DNA of 64,000 bases from Hysterangium stoloniferum (taxonomy: Eukaryota; Basidiomycota; Agaricomycetes; Hysterangiales; Hysterangiaceae): NCBI GenBank assembly GCA_015178975.1, contig WHVD01000163.1:115585-179584 (forward strand). The letters run 5' to 3'. Under the pieces are notes generated by a model that worked only from the letters and a program-made list of their open reading frames with translations, ran no database searches and was not told where the DNA came from. How positions within the stretch are numbered: the stretch's first letter is position 1; each line of letters opens with the position of its first letter. The translations under genes and the position numbers were made by a program. Below, piece by piece: positions 9,991 through 20,864 of this stretch.

Positions 9991-12506
9991 ATATTAATAG
10001 ATATGTTTTGTGAGTCACTATAAATACCTACAGTACAATACACAGTACCTCAGTCAACTTACTATCATTTTTCATATCAACTGAGTAACTCTATTTGTAA
10101 TAGTCCCATTTTCATCACAGCATTTCTCTCACCAGGTTGCTCCAAGGATACGAGTCTATCACTTTGCCTCATTCCCCCACAATATAAATATAGTTTTCTA
10201 TTAAAAATATGTAGTATGAGTTGACTCATTGTAATACACAATCTACAAGGATTTAATAGACTTGTAATAGAAGTACTTGTGTCTCAATCAATGTGTCAGT
10301 TAGTGAATTACCTTCTGACATGATAGGTTTGGTGCTAGTTTAGGTGTACACTAGTAAAATCATGCATTAACTTCCAAAGGCATGGTCCACAATTAGTATT
10401 TTCATATGAAAAGTTGAGGGAATAGGTGAACTGCCCCTAGGAGAAGGTGTTTCATCATCATTTCCAACATTTTCTTGACAGGTGTATGCTAACAAAGAAG
10501 CATAGTAGTCATGATACTCTAATTCGGTCATGTGTCCTTTCAGACCTTACTGCCAACACTTTATGAAGTTTTCAGGAAGCTCTACTCTGGCTTTACTTGC
10601 TGGTATTTCATGCCATATGTGTACAGTGAATTATGTTAGAATGATAAATGAAAGGGGGATCGGGGCACAGAATAGTGACCCTAGTGGACAAATAGACCAC
10701 CACTCGGACACAGACACAGACTGGTTACCAGAAGTAACCGAACTCAGACGACCGCATACTGGACAGAGTCACAGACATGGATAGGGACTATTATAGATAC
10801 ATGTGGGTACATAATGTTCTGAACCACAAATTCCAACAAATTATTCTAAGTTCTACTTTTAAGTTGGAGAAAGTAAGCTCCTGTTGTTGTGTGGCTGATG
10901 ATGTTGGCCTAAAATGGCTTAGTTACAATGATGTTGTGTGTGGGGGCTATTTGACCCAAAGAACTCTGGCCATCTTGGTTTTCGTCTGGATTGGCCTTCG
11001 GATTTAGCAAGTGTAGGTTTTCCCTCCGAATCCCAAGCTCACTGGTTTAATTCATTTACATCGAAAGTGTTCTCTTTCCCCATTCTTTGTCAGATGTATT
11101 CTGGCAGGAACCAACAACTTCTTCAGTAAGTATTCCTGGGACAATCCACGAAGGAAGACATTTTAATCCTTGCTGCTCTAGCTCCTCTCTGGCTAATGCC
11201 GTTGTTGACGGACACAGTCTTTGCAGATTGACGTTATTACGCACTATCAGATATTCGATACCAAAACAGACACTAGGTCTTCGTGAGAACTCTCCTTTCC
11301 ACTCATTTCAGCGAAGTCATTTGAACGATTGATGAGAACGGTGGAAAGAATGCATGATATAAACACCCCCGCAGTTGAAATTTTGACCATATTACTCACA
11401 GACTCCTTCGACTTCAAGTTCTCATCCGCGATAGTGCCCCATATTTCTTTTGCATTTTCAGCACAAACGCCCTTAATCTGACATGGTTATTGGTATGTTT
11501 GTGGCTCACTTCTATTCTTAGGGCACTACCATCCTTTTTTTTTATCTTCTCACAAGTAAAACCATCGGTGCTGGGTATATATCCTTCTCCCTTCAGACGG
11601 TGCTGTCATGCTTCTGAATTACTGTTAGTTTCTCTCAGATTATTACCTGCCTTGGTCTCTCGACTGGTACTTAAATTTATGCAACGTCTACTCGAAGCAA
11701 AAGGCAGCGATCCCTGCCTATTGTGCTGATACCAGCATCCAGACGGGCACAGTAGCTCTGCCACTTAAACCTCCACGCATACTGCTTTGTGCTTGGTCAA
11801 TAATCGAATAATCGGACACTCCAATCTCGTATCGAAGGTTGTGTGTATCTACGATCACCCTTGAGATGGCTGGATTGACATACATTTCAAGTCAAGAATG
11901 TGTAGACCAACGCCTGGATCAACTGATGTATAATCTATTTATAGTGTGGGAGTATGTAGGTGATAGGATCCTCCAGAAAGGGGGTTGATTTTCACGAAAA
12001 CGTCTTAACTATATGTTATTCCATAATCAGCTATTAGTCTCTTTCTCATACTTCAAGGAATTATCTTTGGCCAGTGTCAAGAGATACCTTAATGTAATAG
12101 ATGTCTGTGTCCCGCGATGATTAACCAATTTTCCACTAATGAATTCAGCTACCAGGTCTCAATATTACCAATTCTTAGTCTAGCCAACTGTTTTGGTTTG
12201 GTAAGCGAAGTCATCGGACCTCGGACACATGTGATTGCTCGTCTCAAGAAATGTCATTATAAACAGGGATAGAACTAGAAAACACTAGAAAGGACATGTG
12301 GTGAATTTCCATAAAGTAAGCAGACGTAAAATCTTACCGGCATTCGTTTTGAAAGGTCCCTATGCGTTCATTTGAAGAGCTAGTTCTGAATATTTAAACC
12401 TTTTGGCCCTTTGTGTTCAGGTTCAGGCTTTACTGGCATAATCTCTGCTGCGGCAAAGGGACCAATATGCTACACACAGCTTCAGAAACAGCTACAACCC
12501 GAGATC
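9991..12506. other. 2.5 kb without a supported gene
   Basis: Open frames up to about 84 codons occur on both strands, but none shows a domain, signal peptide, convincing intron set or similarity to another part of the window. Around 10010-10060 a CTATAAATACC motif, and around 10110-10150 a CACAG...CCAGGTTGCTCC stretch, could be an old LTR edge; this was not confirmed. A diverged host gene with short exons could be hidden here. Confidence 0.4.
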
Positions 12507-12863
12507 TTAGGGCGAAACCATTACCTTGTAAATAAAGATGCAAGACACTTCGTCCCCTGGAATTACAGCAGCTGGAAGGCGCTTCCCGCAATCCTTCTTC
12601 AAACCGTATAAAAGGAGTTCTACGATGAAGGCAATGGGCAATGTTGAGTCATGAGGGCATTTTTTGGCTTAGATACAAATACCTTCTTCAGCAGACTCCA
12701 AAGACCCATTGTACGATTGCACCCCATAAGTGTCTATGCAATATCCTTCAGCGGCAATCGAGTAGGAAGAGTGAACTTGAGTGCAGTTGACATCGGTGTA
12801 GAAGGTGGCGGGCCATGCGGAAACAAGAGTGGCAGCAGCCAAAGCGACGACGTAGGACAGCAT
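12507..12863 (-). CDS. Small secreted cysteine-containing protein, 97 aa, two exons
   Basis: Exons are 12863-12683 and 12619-12507. The 63-nt intron (12620-12682) has GT...TAG ends, and the spliced frame ends at TAA 12507-12509. Residues 1-16 (MLSYVVALAAATLVSA) form a clear signal peptide. The mature part begins WPATFYTDVNC and has four cysteines at 27, 42, 71 and 87, enough for two disulfides. Without splicing the frame stops after 64 codons. A TATA-like box lies about 60 bp upstream. Small secreted proteins of this layout are common in basidiomycetes and can be surface, matrix or host-interaction proteins; no specific function can be assigned. The signal peptide is certain; the second exon is an inference from splice signals and frame. 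Confidence 0.72.
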
Positions 12864-12921
12864 CTTGAGAGGGTGAGGAGAGAATGCAGGAGGGAAGGCG
12901 AAGATTCGGAAGGTAAACGTG

Positions 12922-12930
12922 TTTATATAA
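12922..12930 (-). promoter_or_regulatory. TATA-like box of the small secreted protein gene
   Basis: The minus strand reads TTATATAAAC here, about 60 bp upstream of the ATG at 12863, followed by a CT-rich leader (TTCCCTCCTGCATTCTCTCC), a common fungal core-promoter arrangement. Confidence 0.6.
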
Positions 12931-13505
12931 CTCCATCATAGGCGAAAGCCGTTATGACAGCATATATATTGACTTACGCCCATCTTTCATAGTATTAAGT
13001 CCCTAATCGTCATTAGGCGTAAGTGTGCGAATCTGTCCAATGGAACGGCGCTCGCCTTTACTCTTCAAGGTTCGCATTGGGATATCCACAATTTAGAGTC
13101 TCGTACAGGGGAGAGAATGTTCTGCATATCATATTTGTCTTGGAATGAAGCTGGTAGGGGAAAAATACGCCTAAGAGTGATGGCTGGACCTCGGCGTTGT
13201 ATAGCATCTTGCCGACTTGCGTTCGGGTTACTGAAAGAAGGGGGCAAACTGGCGCTTTATGAATATGCTCCACGGTGATTAACCCTACTTACTATTTACT
13301 ATTTTTGTATTTATTTCAAGCTCAGATTTATTCTGATTCAATCAGGTAAGAAGGAATAAACTAATGTACTTACAACCCATCAACCACAAAAATACATTGA
13401 GGTTTTCCCGAACGAATCGTATCACTCGCTTGTATTCCCGTTCCGGCAAAATCGCGCCAGTCACAGTCAGTGTCACAGCGGCAAATATACGAAATTCATA
13501 ACAAA
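12931..13505. other. Intergenic region upstream of ILV3
   Basis: No gene recognised. The divergent promoters of the secreted-protein gene (-) and ILV3 (+) must share this 575 bp. No conserved regulatory site was recognised. Confidence 0.5.
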
Positions 13506-15859
13506 ATGCGTCTCGTTTCACGCATTGTCCAGAAGAAAAACCTCACAAACCAAAGGGTTTTTTCTAGTAGTACGGCCAGTCAGGATGGGATTAATCGTTA
13601 CAGTCGGACTGTAACACAGCCAAAAGCTCAAGGGGCTAGCCAGGTTCAATATTCACCACATTTCAGCCGATTTTCATGTCCTAACAATGTCCTTTAGGCT
13701 ATGTTATGGGCAACGGATGGGATTGAGCAGGATTCTGACCTGAATAAAGCTATGGTCGGTGTAGGGAGTGTTTGGTAAATATTAATGGAGATGGGTTGTG
13801 AAGGTTATACTGACGTCGTTTCTTAAAATAGGTACGAAGGAAATCCGTAAGCAACTCAAGTACACGATAAAAAAAAAGTGATGCAACATTTTATTTTGGG
13901 ATTTAGATGTAATCGCCATCTTCTTGGATTGGGTGGCCTTGTAAAAAAATCCATCGCTTCGACCAAGGCAATTATCCCTTACCAATTTGGTACTGTGGGT
14001 GTATCGGATGGAATCTCTATGGGTACTTTCGGAATGTCGTATTCTCTTCAATCGCGCGACCTCATCGCTGACCAAGTTGAGACCGCGGCCGGGGGACATT
14101 GGCTGGACGGAATGGTCGTTATTCCTGGATGTGACAAGAATATGCCAGGAGTGTTGATGGGGTGTGAGTGATTCTTCAACTCCATCATCGATGAGGATAA
14201 TTTAATACCATAAGGACAGTGGGACGTCTCAACCGACCTGGAATAATGGTTTACGGCGGAACAATTCGACCTGGTTCTTGCGCGTCCGCGCCACAGTTAG
14301 ATGTCGTATCTGCTTTCCAAGCATATGGAGAATATTTGCAAGCCGGCCAGACCCCAGCAGCTGAAGAGACGCGGTATAATACTATTCGACACTCATGCCC
14401 GGGACCTGGTGCTTGTGGAGGGGTACGATCCGTCTCCTGAAAAAGTTTACAATTTTAATCATAGCAACAGATGTACACTGCAAATACCATGGCATCTGCA
14501 GCTGAAGTTCTTGGGATGACTTTGCCAGGGTCATCGTCATTCCCTGCGGAGTCTGAGGAAAAGTTAGAGGAATGCGCAAAAATCGGCCCTGCTATGTTGC
14601 ATCTTTTGGAGAAAAACATTCTTCCCAGTGATATAATGACGCGTGCTGCGTTCGAAAATGCGCTGGTGACTAATTTTTTTCTATTATGTTTGAAGCAAGC
14701 CCATAAAATATCTGTGTGTATCTTGTAGGTCCTTACCATGATTCTTGGTGGATCCACAAATGCTGTCCTTCATTTGATTGCCATCGCTCACTCTGTTGGC
14801 ATTAAACTTACGCTAGCAGAGATTCAAGCTGTTTCCGACCGTACGCCTTTCCTTGCTGACCTGAAACCTAGCGGAAAGTATGTCATGGAGGACGTATATA
14901 AAATCGGAGGCATCCCTAGTACGCCGCGTCTTTATGTTGTCTGCGTCGAGCTCTACCTGACAAGCACATTAGAAATTCTTGCCTATCTCATGAAACATGG
15001 TCGTATTGATGGTAATACTATGACTGTCACGGGTCGCACACTTGGCGAAAATGTTGAACAATGGGTATCGAAATACGGAGAATTACCCGAGGGACAAGAT
15101 GTTATCCGTCCACTGGATAATCCTCTTAAGGAAACTGGACATATTAGGTACGATGCAAACAGTAGTTCGGACTTACAAAAACAAATTATATATAATTATC
15201 CAGAATCCTTCATGGAAATCTTGCCCCTGGCGGCGCAGTCTCCAAGATTACTGGGAAAGAAGGTCTTAGTTTCACTGGTAAAGCCCGTACCTTCAATTCG
15301 GAAGAGGAAATGGTTCACGCTGTGGAAAATAATGAAATTAAAAAGGGCGAAAAGACAGTTGTTGTCTTGAGATATCTTGGACCTAAAGGTGGCCCTGGTA
15401 CGTCAAGCACTGATCACTGTGATCCGAGCGAAATGTAGACTGCGCTTAGGTATGCCCGAGATGTTAAAACCCACTAGTTTAATTATGGGTGCTGGACTCG
15501 GCCAGGATGTTGCATGTCTTACAGACGGCCGCTTCAGTGGAGGGTGAGCCTCCCTAATATAGTCCGTAATGTGGCATCGTATTTAATTATCCACCCCCCT
15601 CCTCAGGTCCCACGGCTTCGTTGTCGGACATGTAGTGCCAGAAGCCCAAGTCGGTGGTCCCATCGCCTTGGTCAAGGATGGCGACGTAATCCACATCGAC
15701 GCCGAGGCGAATACGATAAACATGGATGTTTCTCTAGAGGAGCTCGAAAAGCGTCGGAAGGAATGGACGCCTCCTTCACTCAAGGTATCTCAAGGCACCC
15801 TCTTTAAATACACCAAGCTAGTGGGAGATGCTAGCGACGGGTGTGTAACGGACGCTTGA
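13506..15859 (+). CDS. ILV3: Mitochondrial dihydroxy-acid dehydratase (DHAD)
   Basis: DHAD dehydrates 2,3-dihydroxy-isovalerate and 2,3-dihydroxy-3-methylvalerate in mitochondrial valine/isoleucine synthesis and needs an Fe-S cluster. Exons: 13506-13643, 13698-13774, 13832-13846 (15 nt), 13907-14163, 14220-14422, 14471-14665, 14729-15147, 15204-15397, 15450-15543, 15607-15859. All junctions are GT-AG and in frame, giving 614 aa, or about 599 if 14918-14962 is removed. The ATG at 13506 (ACAAAATG context) opens a basic, Ser-rich N-terminus like a mitochondrial presequence. Cluster cysteines are visible: NPCNRHL (C78), GCDKNMPG (C152) and GPGACGGMYTANTM (C228). LTDGRFSGG near the C-terminus is the active-site serine loop. 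Identity is secure from motifs along the whole length. One splice donor looks damaged; see the separate entry. Confidence 0.96.
14918..14964 (+). other. Probable ILV3 intron with a damaged donor site
   Basis: The conserved [13 protein letters not shown] block is interrupted by about 45 nt. The acceptor ACAAG (ending 14964) is present. The donor side reads CCTAGTACG, where CCTAG|GTACG would restore both a GT donor and the conserved Ser codon, so one G appears to be lost. Left unspliced the segment adds 15 residues in frame. It could be a real mutation, an assembly error, or a retained in-frame segment. Confidence 0.6.
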
Positions 15860-16707
15860 GAAAATCATTGCCGATCATGGAACACGTTTAGAGCTCCCAG
15901 TTGGGGACGGAGGCGGGGTTCCGGCATTCATATTCCATCATTCCATCATCATTCCATATACATGTGTCGCTCTGAAACCGTGCTTTCTTGTTCTACGATA
16001 CCGTTTGTAGACATGCCCTCCTGTCGATCAGTCAATGACATGTTACATTCAGCCACCGTCTTCAAATCTAAGATAACTGCATGGGCTGCAGTTGTGATAT
16101 CCCCACATGATCGAATATATGAGCTTGAGGCAGAGATCAAGTGTGATAAAATGAACGGACAATTTTAAATTCTTGGACTGACCCACTCTAGAGTAACAAG
16201 TAATGATATCTATTCATTGTAATTTCAAAACAGTAATAAAAACAAGTGAAAAGTATTCGACCGAGTGTTATTTTATTTTATTTTATTTTATAAACTTTCA
16301 TTGACGATGTGTGATCGGCGCTTCCCATGATTTTACGTATTCGCTAAGATTCGCTATTCGTCACTGCTCAGCTTCCCCCACCATCCTCTTTTCAATTTTT
16401 AACTTCACTGGTCACTGAGCTGTATATTTCTCTGCCAACATACTAAAAACAAAACAATCTTCACTCACGAAGAGGAAGAGGTTGATAGACGATACAGTGT
16501 GGGTGGAAGCGACAAGCATTCTCACATGGCGTTATACACATTAAACGACCGACAAACACTAGAAGAAATTTTGGCGCATATAAAGTAAGTCAGTGAAGAT
16601 ACGACATAGAAATAATGATAGCGATTATAAGAGTTTAGTTGGTGATGTGCTACATCACCTCGGTCAGGCATTTTAGCAACAACGAGTTCAGATCGGTCGG
16701 GAGATCT
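15860..16707. other. Convergent 3' intergenic region between ILV3 and a Zn2Cys6 gene
   Basis: No gene recognised. It holds a (TTTTA)n microsatellite at about 16268-16291 and short CATTCCAT repeats at about 15925-15960. It must contain the 3' ends of both flanking genes. Confidence 0.5.
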
Positions 16708-18534
16708 TCACGTGCCTGTACTGCGATCGTCGTTAAATTTCCTTCGACTGTAGGGATTGGTGTCCTCTGGTGGACTAGAGGCACGCCTCTTAGAACGTGA
16801 ACCAACAGAAGCTCCCTCGTCGTCTCCTTCAGAAGCATACCCTCCGTGTTCAGGCTCGCCATCTCGAGGACCCCTGTGGAAAGCGGCCGAATAAGGCACG
16901 GGAAAGTAATCTCCGCGATAGTGCTGCTGCTGACGTGGAGCTTCATGTGGATGTGGCTGGGGGACATGTGGCGGATAATACGAACTAGACCTCGGTGGAT
17001 GATATCCATGGAGCCTTGTATAGACTGGCGGAGAGGGCTGTCCTCGATAGTCACGTCCTTGCATTCCCGTTGATTCTGCACTGCTGAGGGGTGGGCCCAT
17101 GCCTGGTCCGAGAGCCCCGTGCGGCAAATACGGATATTGCGGCATGGGAGGTCCAGGTAGTGGAGCTGGAGGACTGTATAACGCAAGCGGGACTGCATCT
17201 CGATAGAGACTCGAGGCATCGTCAAGTGATGTCGTCGATCCGGAAGCTACAGCATTTTGTTTTCCCCCGACTGCTTGCTGTTGCGCGAGCAGACCCCGGT
17301 TCTTCCGCCCTGGGCCGCGGCGCCGCACACTTTCGTCATAGCTACAAACTAATTCCCTGCGGGCACAGTTGTAACATGTTGGCCGGCCCCCGTCGCACTT
17401 GAGTTTGCGTCCTACGTTTTCAAGAGTTCTGGTATTAAGATGGTACCTAGATCTAAATGACAATGAGCACTTACCCCTGCAGAAGTGGCAGGCCATCTGT
17501 GTTTTCTTGGATTTTCTTTTATTTCCTCCCTCGTCCCCTCCTGCACTACCGCCTGCACTATCACCCAGGCCGCCGTTGTCGCCATCGCCGCCACTTGTAT
17601 ATTTATCATAGTCGTCACCTTGCCATGAATTCTCACGTCCTCCATCTTTCCTGTCGTCTCTGTCGCCACTGTCTGAATACCCTCTCCCATCTCCTGCTGG
17701 ATATGACGCATAGAACGGGGGTTGATCACTCGCCCGAAACGGGGTGAAAATTTTTGCGTCCTCATATACTGGTCAGAGTCAGTGATGATTAGTAGGATAG
17801 ACATGGTCAACACTAACCGATTCTTAAGTTGGCATGATGGGTCGGTGAGGTGTGGGGGACTTGGATGAATGACCGCTCTATCGGCGATTCTGGCTTGGGC
17901 TTTATCTCCGTTAATATCGTCTCGACATCATATTCACTTTGCTGGGAGTCTGTGATATCTGAAGTCTTAATGGGCAGGAGCTATTGAGGGGGCCATGAAT
18001 ACTGTACCTTGATTCACCTCTACTGACGTCTGTTTCGATATACGTGGCTTTTCTTCCGAATTTTTTGCAGATGGCGTTGCCTCCTTGGTCGTAATGCAAC
18101 CAAAAGCTCGCAAGGCCTGATGCTTGCTAGTCGCGGCCGGCGGTAAAGTGGAAATAACAACAGGTTCGTTCTGAGGGGTGAGAATAGGGGCCGCCCACCC
18201 CCTTGTATGTTCTTCTAAACTAGTAGTGACTGTATTCGAGGGCTCTTTATTCAAACTAAGTTGGACATTTTCGTCGTGTTTTGAGATACTTTTTGAGTTT
18301 TGGGTGATGTCGGCTTGCTTCTTCTGATCCTAGGGTCCCCTTCAGGCCTTTGTAGCAGGTGAGAATGTATGCAATCCTTACCGTTTCGCTCCCGTTAACA
18401 AGACCTTCAGAATATCTCTGAAACCACTTATATGCCTTTTCTCCATTCGGCACGGAATCGTACGGGAGCAAAGGCGGGAGCAAGGGCGGGAGCTGGCAGT
18501 CAGCTGGGTGGTGCGATTGGTCTTCTGCACTCAT
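16708..18534 (-). CDS. Zn2Cys6 (GAL4-type) DNA-binding regulator, 537 aa, zinc cluster in mid-protein
   Basis: Exons: 18534-18382, 18329-18008, 17958-17818, 17768-17475, 17411-16708. The introns of 52, 49, 49 and 63 nt all have GT-AG ends and keep frame. The cluster has perfect spacing C299-X2-C302-X6-C309-X6-C316-X2-C319-X6-C326 (ACHFCRG ... KLKCDGGRPTCYNCARREL), followed by a basic RRRGPGRKNR tail. It is split by intron 4 right after CHFCR. The 296 residues before it are acidic, Gly/Asp-rich and low-complexity. The region after it is rich in Pro, Tyr, His and Gln (about 340-500), like an activation or scaffold region. No fungal-TF middle domain is seen. It is likely a nuclear transcription factor with unknown targets. 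The start at 18534 was chosen because upstream in-frame sequence looks untranslated. Confidence 0.88.
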
Positions 18535-19716
18535 CGCGACGAGCAGTCCAGCGAAACAATGACCGTCGAGGACTTTTTCGATGAATTCAAACGAAATTAT
18601 AAAAATAGTTAAGGTAGGTGGCGCTCTTCTTGCTCGTTGGGGAGCAGGCGTCGAGGAGAGATAAGGAGCGGCGGGATCACTTGCAGCGGGAGCGGATTTC
18701 GAGCTCAGGAGGCGGGTCTCATGCACGGGTTACTCCAGTGCGTTCTCTCAATCTCAAGGGCTTCAAGAGGGTCATTCTGGCATGCTGGCAAAACGCGACA
18801 TGTCGATTTCTTCGAGGACAATACTGCAATGAAAGAAATGATTATCACTGGCGGACGTCAATTATCGCATTACTTTTGGGGCTCAATAGCCAGGACATGG
18901 CCAATATCCCCGATCTCAACGAACGTCGCCAGGGTCAATATAATCTAAAAAGTGGCCAGAGCAGAAAAAGGGACAGCCTCAGTATGTTACTTTCGCGAGC
19001 AGTCCCGTCTTCTTTCCCCGTCAATCATAATGGATGCTACTCCAACATCGGCACTAGTGTCTCAGCTTACCTGAGCCCCTTATAAATGTCGGGACGGGCA
19101 AGTCGCGCCGTGTCTTTTTTATATATCTGACACGACGTTCGATCAGTCAGCAATCTCGTGGTGGGAGTAAGTAGCCTAGGATGACCCCCCAAGATGGAGA
19201 TTGTTTCTAGTTTGGCCATGTCATTAGGTGCGAACGATGAACTGGTTCTAATATTTTCACGTGGTCGATGCGGAAATATCCCATGACGGTTAATATATCG
19301 GCAGGGTGGAAAGAATATCTTAATATCCTCCGCTTTGTGATGCCAGGAAAGATTTACGGTTGCTTCCTGTTCCCTCACCGCATCACAGGTCTTTCAGATA
19401 TCACTGACTTGTATGATGAAACTATGGTCTGTAACGCAATAACCTTGCACTCAAGAAAATTGTGGGCGATCGGTCAAAGCTAATATCTGTCTATTTTTGT
19501 TCTATGCAATCAGGTACTATATGCTACATTGCTATTAAGTGTTTCACTTTCAAATGACTTGTTTGATGTCGGGTCAATGGGATGTTTTTTTATGCCCGGA
19601 AACTTTGGACGGATTGTCTCTCTTTGAGGTATATACTCTTGATAGGCCATGCTTTTTCAGTTAGTCTCGTGGGTGTTTGTGGGTCCAAACACGCTACACA
19701 CACTTCAACGCGCACC
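18535..19716. other. 1.2 kb divergent intergenic region
   Basis: Lies between the Zn2Cys6 gene (-) and the membrane protein gene (+). Frames of 100-155 codons exist on both strands around 18618-19085, but they show no domain and overlap each other, so I treat them as chance. It presumably contains both promoters. Confidence 0.5.
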
Positions 19717-20476
19717 ATGACTGACACCATCAGGAGGCGTAATCCTTTCAGGCTCGTGCAAGATGATCAGATTGAAGACACGCACGTGTTGGATGAACAA
19801 GGTAATGGAGAGTTATAGAGTTATAGCAATCTCACATTTTTTCTTCTAAAGAGCAGGAGGAGTTGATTGAGAGTCTGAAGAAGGAGGATGAGCAAAACAC
19901 CGAAAGGCATTACAAGTTTCTCCAGGGTTGTTTAAGTTTCGCTATTTTATTGTGAGTGTCGTCGGTTAACTGTCAATGACGCGACACAATGCCGAAATTT
20001 CGCTTTTTGAAACACATAGCCAATTCTGGTTTTTGGTCTCTCCACGTCCGATTACACCATTTCACATATTACTACCATACTCGAGGAGACCACTACCCGA
20101 TCCGATTCCTTTATCAACCGTATTCACTATGGGCAATATTTTGCTTCTTTTGAATGTCGCGTTGCATCTGCCGCCGAACCTGTCATTTCCTCGCTTTTTA
20201 CGTACCATCCTTGCTACGTTACAAGCACGATTTCCGCATCACGCTCAACATAGAGTATTTTCCAGTATACCTCTTTCCTTAAATATGACTGCATGTTTGT
20301 TATGTATTCCTCCCTTGCTGGCAGTTTCAGTTACCTCCGATGTAGCCGAGATCATCTGGTGGTCCTTCCCTGTCTTTGTTGTTGGGGCCGTCATACTTGT
20401 CCTCTCCTGGATAGCGGAGATACAGCAGAACATTGGAAACCTAGAGAAAATGAAGTATGATGCAAAGGGTGCCTGA
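19717..20476 (+). CDS. Small multi-pass membrane protein, 213 aa, function unknown
   Basis: Exons: 19717-19801, 19852-19951 and 20020-20476, joined by 50- and 68-nt GT-AG introns, in frame to TGA. The first 45 residues are charged (TIRRRNPFRLVQDDQIED; then a Gln/Glu/Lys-rich helix). About four hydrophobic segments follow: around 50-70 (LSFAILF...FWFLV), 100-115 (MGNILLLLNVALHL), 148-168 (MTACLLCIPPLLAVSV) and 172-196 (IIWWSFPVFVVGAVILVLSWI). A short charged tail (NLEKMKYDAKGA) ends it. I do not recognise the family; it could reside in the ER or another endomembrane. The start ATG has a good context (CGCACCATG). The exon structure is well supported by frame and hydrophobicity. Confidence 0.8.
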
Positions 20477-20864
20477 CGGTGGACATGTTTGTTCGACAGG
20501 CGTTGTATGGCGTACGTAAACTTGTATAATGAAAAAAGATGCCGAATCTGTGTTCAGGGAAAATCTGAAGTCCTTTGTGTCCCTAAATTTGAAGCTCTGA
20601 ACACCCTCAGTTATTATTTACCACAGCTTTTTTTTTCTTTTTTAAAAAAAATTGTTTATTCATGTCTTTGCTTGTCCAACGGTGACGTATTAAGGGGCTG
20701 TATGTGTCGGTACCGATCGATCGTAATTATCTGATAGCACTTAGAGTTCTATATTTGTATTCCAAATTTAACCGGAAGCTAATTCGGGATCTAAATGACA
20801 GCTCCGCTTCTACGTTAGCGTCCAACAACCGACACCAGGAAAGTCGGCAACGAGCTCCACCTCC
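20477..20864. other. Intergenic region before the large Zn2Cys6 gene
   Basis: No gene seen. Homopolymer T and A runs at about 20626-20650 may be the terminator or 3' UTR of the membrane protein gene. The rest is the likely promoter of the next gene. Confidence 0.5.

Noticed and set aside
12411-12611. 66-codon plus-strand frame
   Set aside because: It lies antisense to exon 2 and flanking sequence of the secreted-protein gene and shows no domain.
15949-16168. Overlapping frames of about 65 codons on both strands after ILV3
   Set aside because: No similarity, signal or intron evidence; most likely 3' UTR sequence.
16268-16291. (TTTTA)n stretch as a possible regulatory array
   Set aside because: A simple microsatellite in a 3' intergenic region is the simpler explanation.
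18618-19085. 155-codon plus-strand frame between two genes
   Set aside because: No domain or splice pattern; overlaps other chance frames and the 5' region of the minus-strand regulator.
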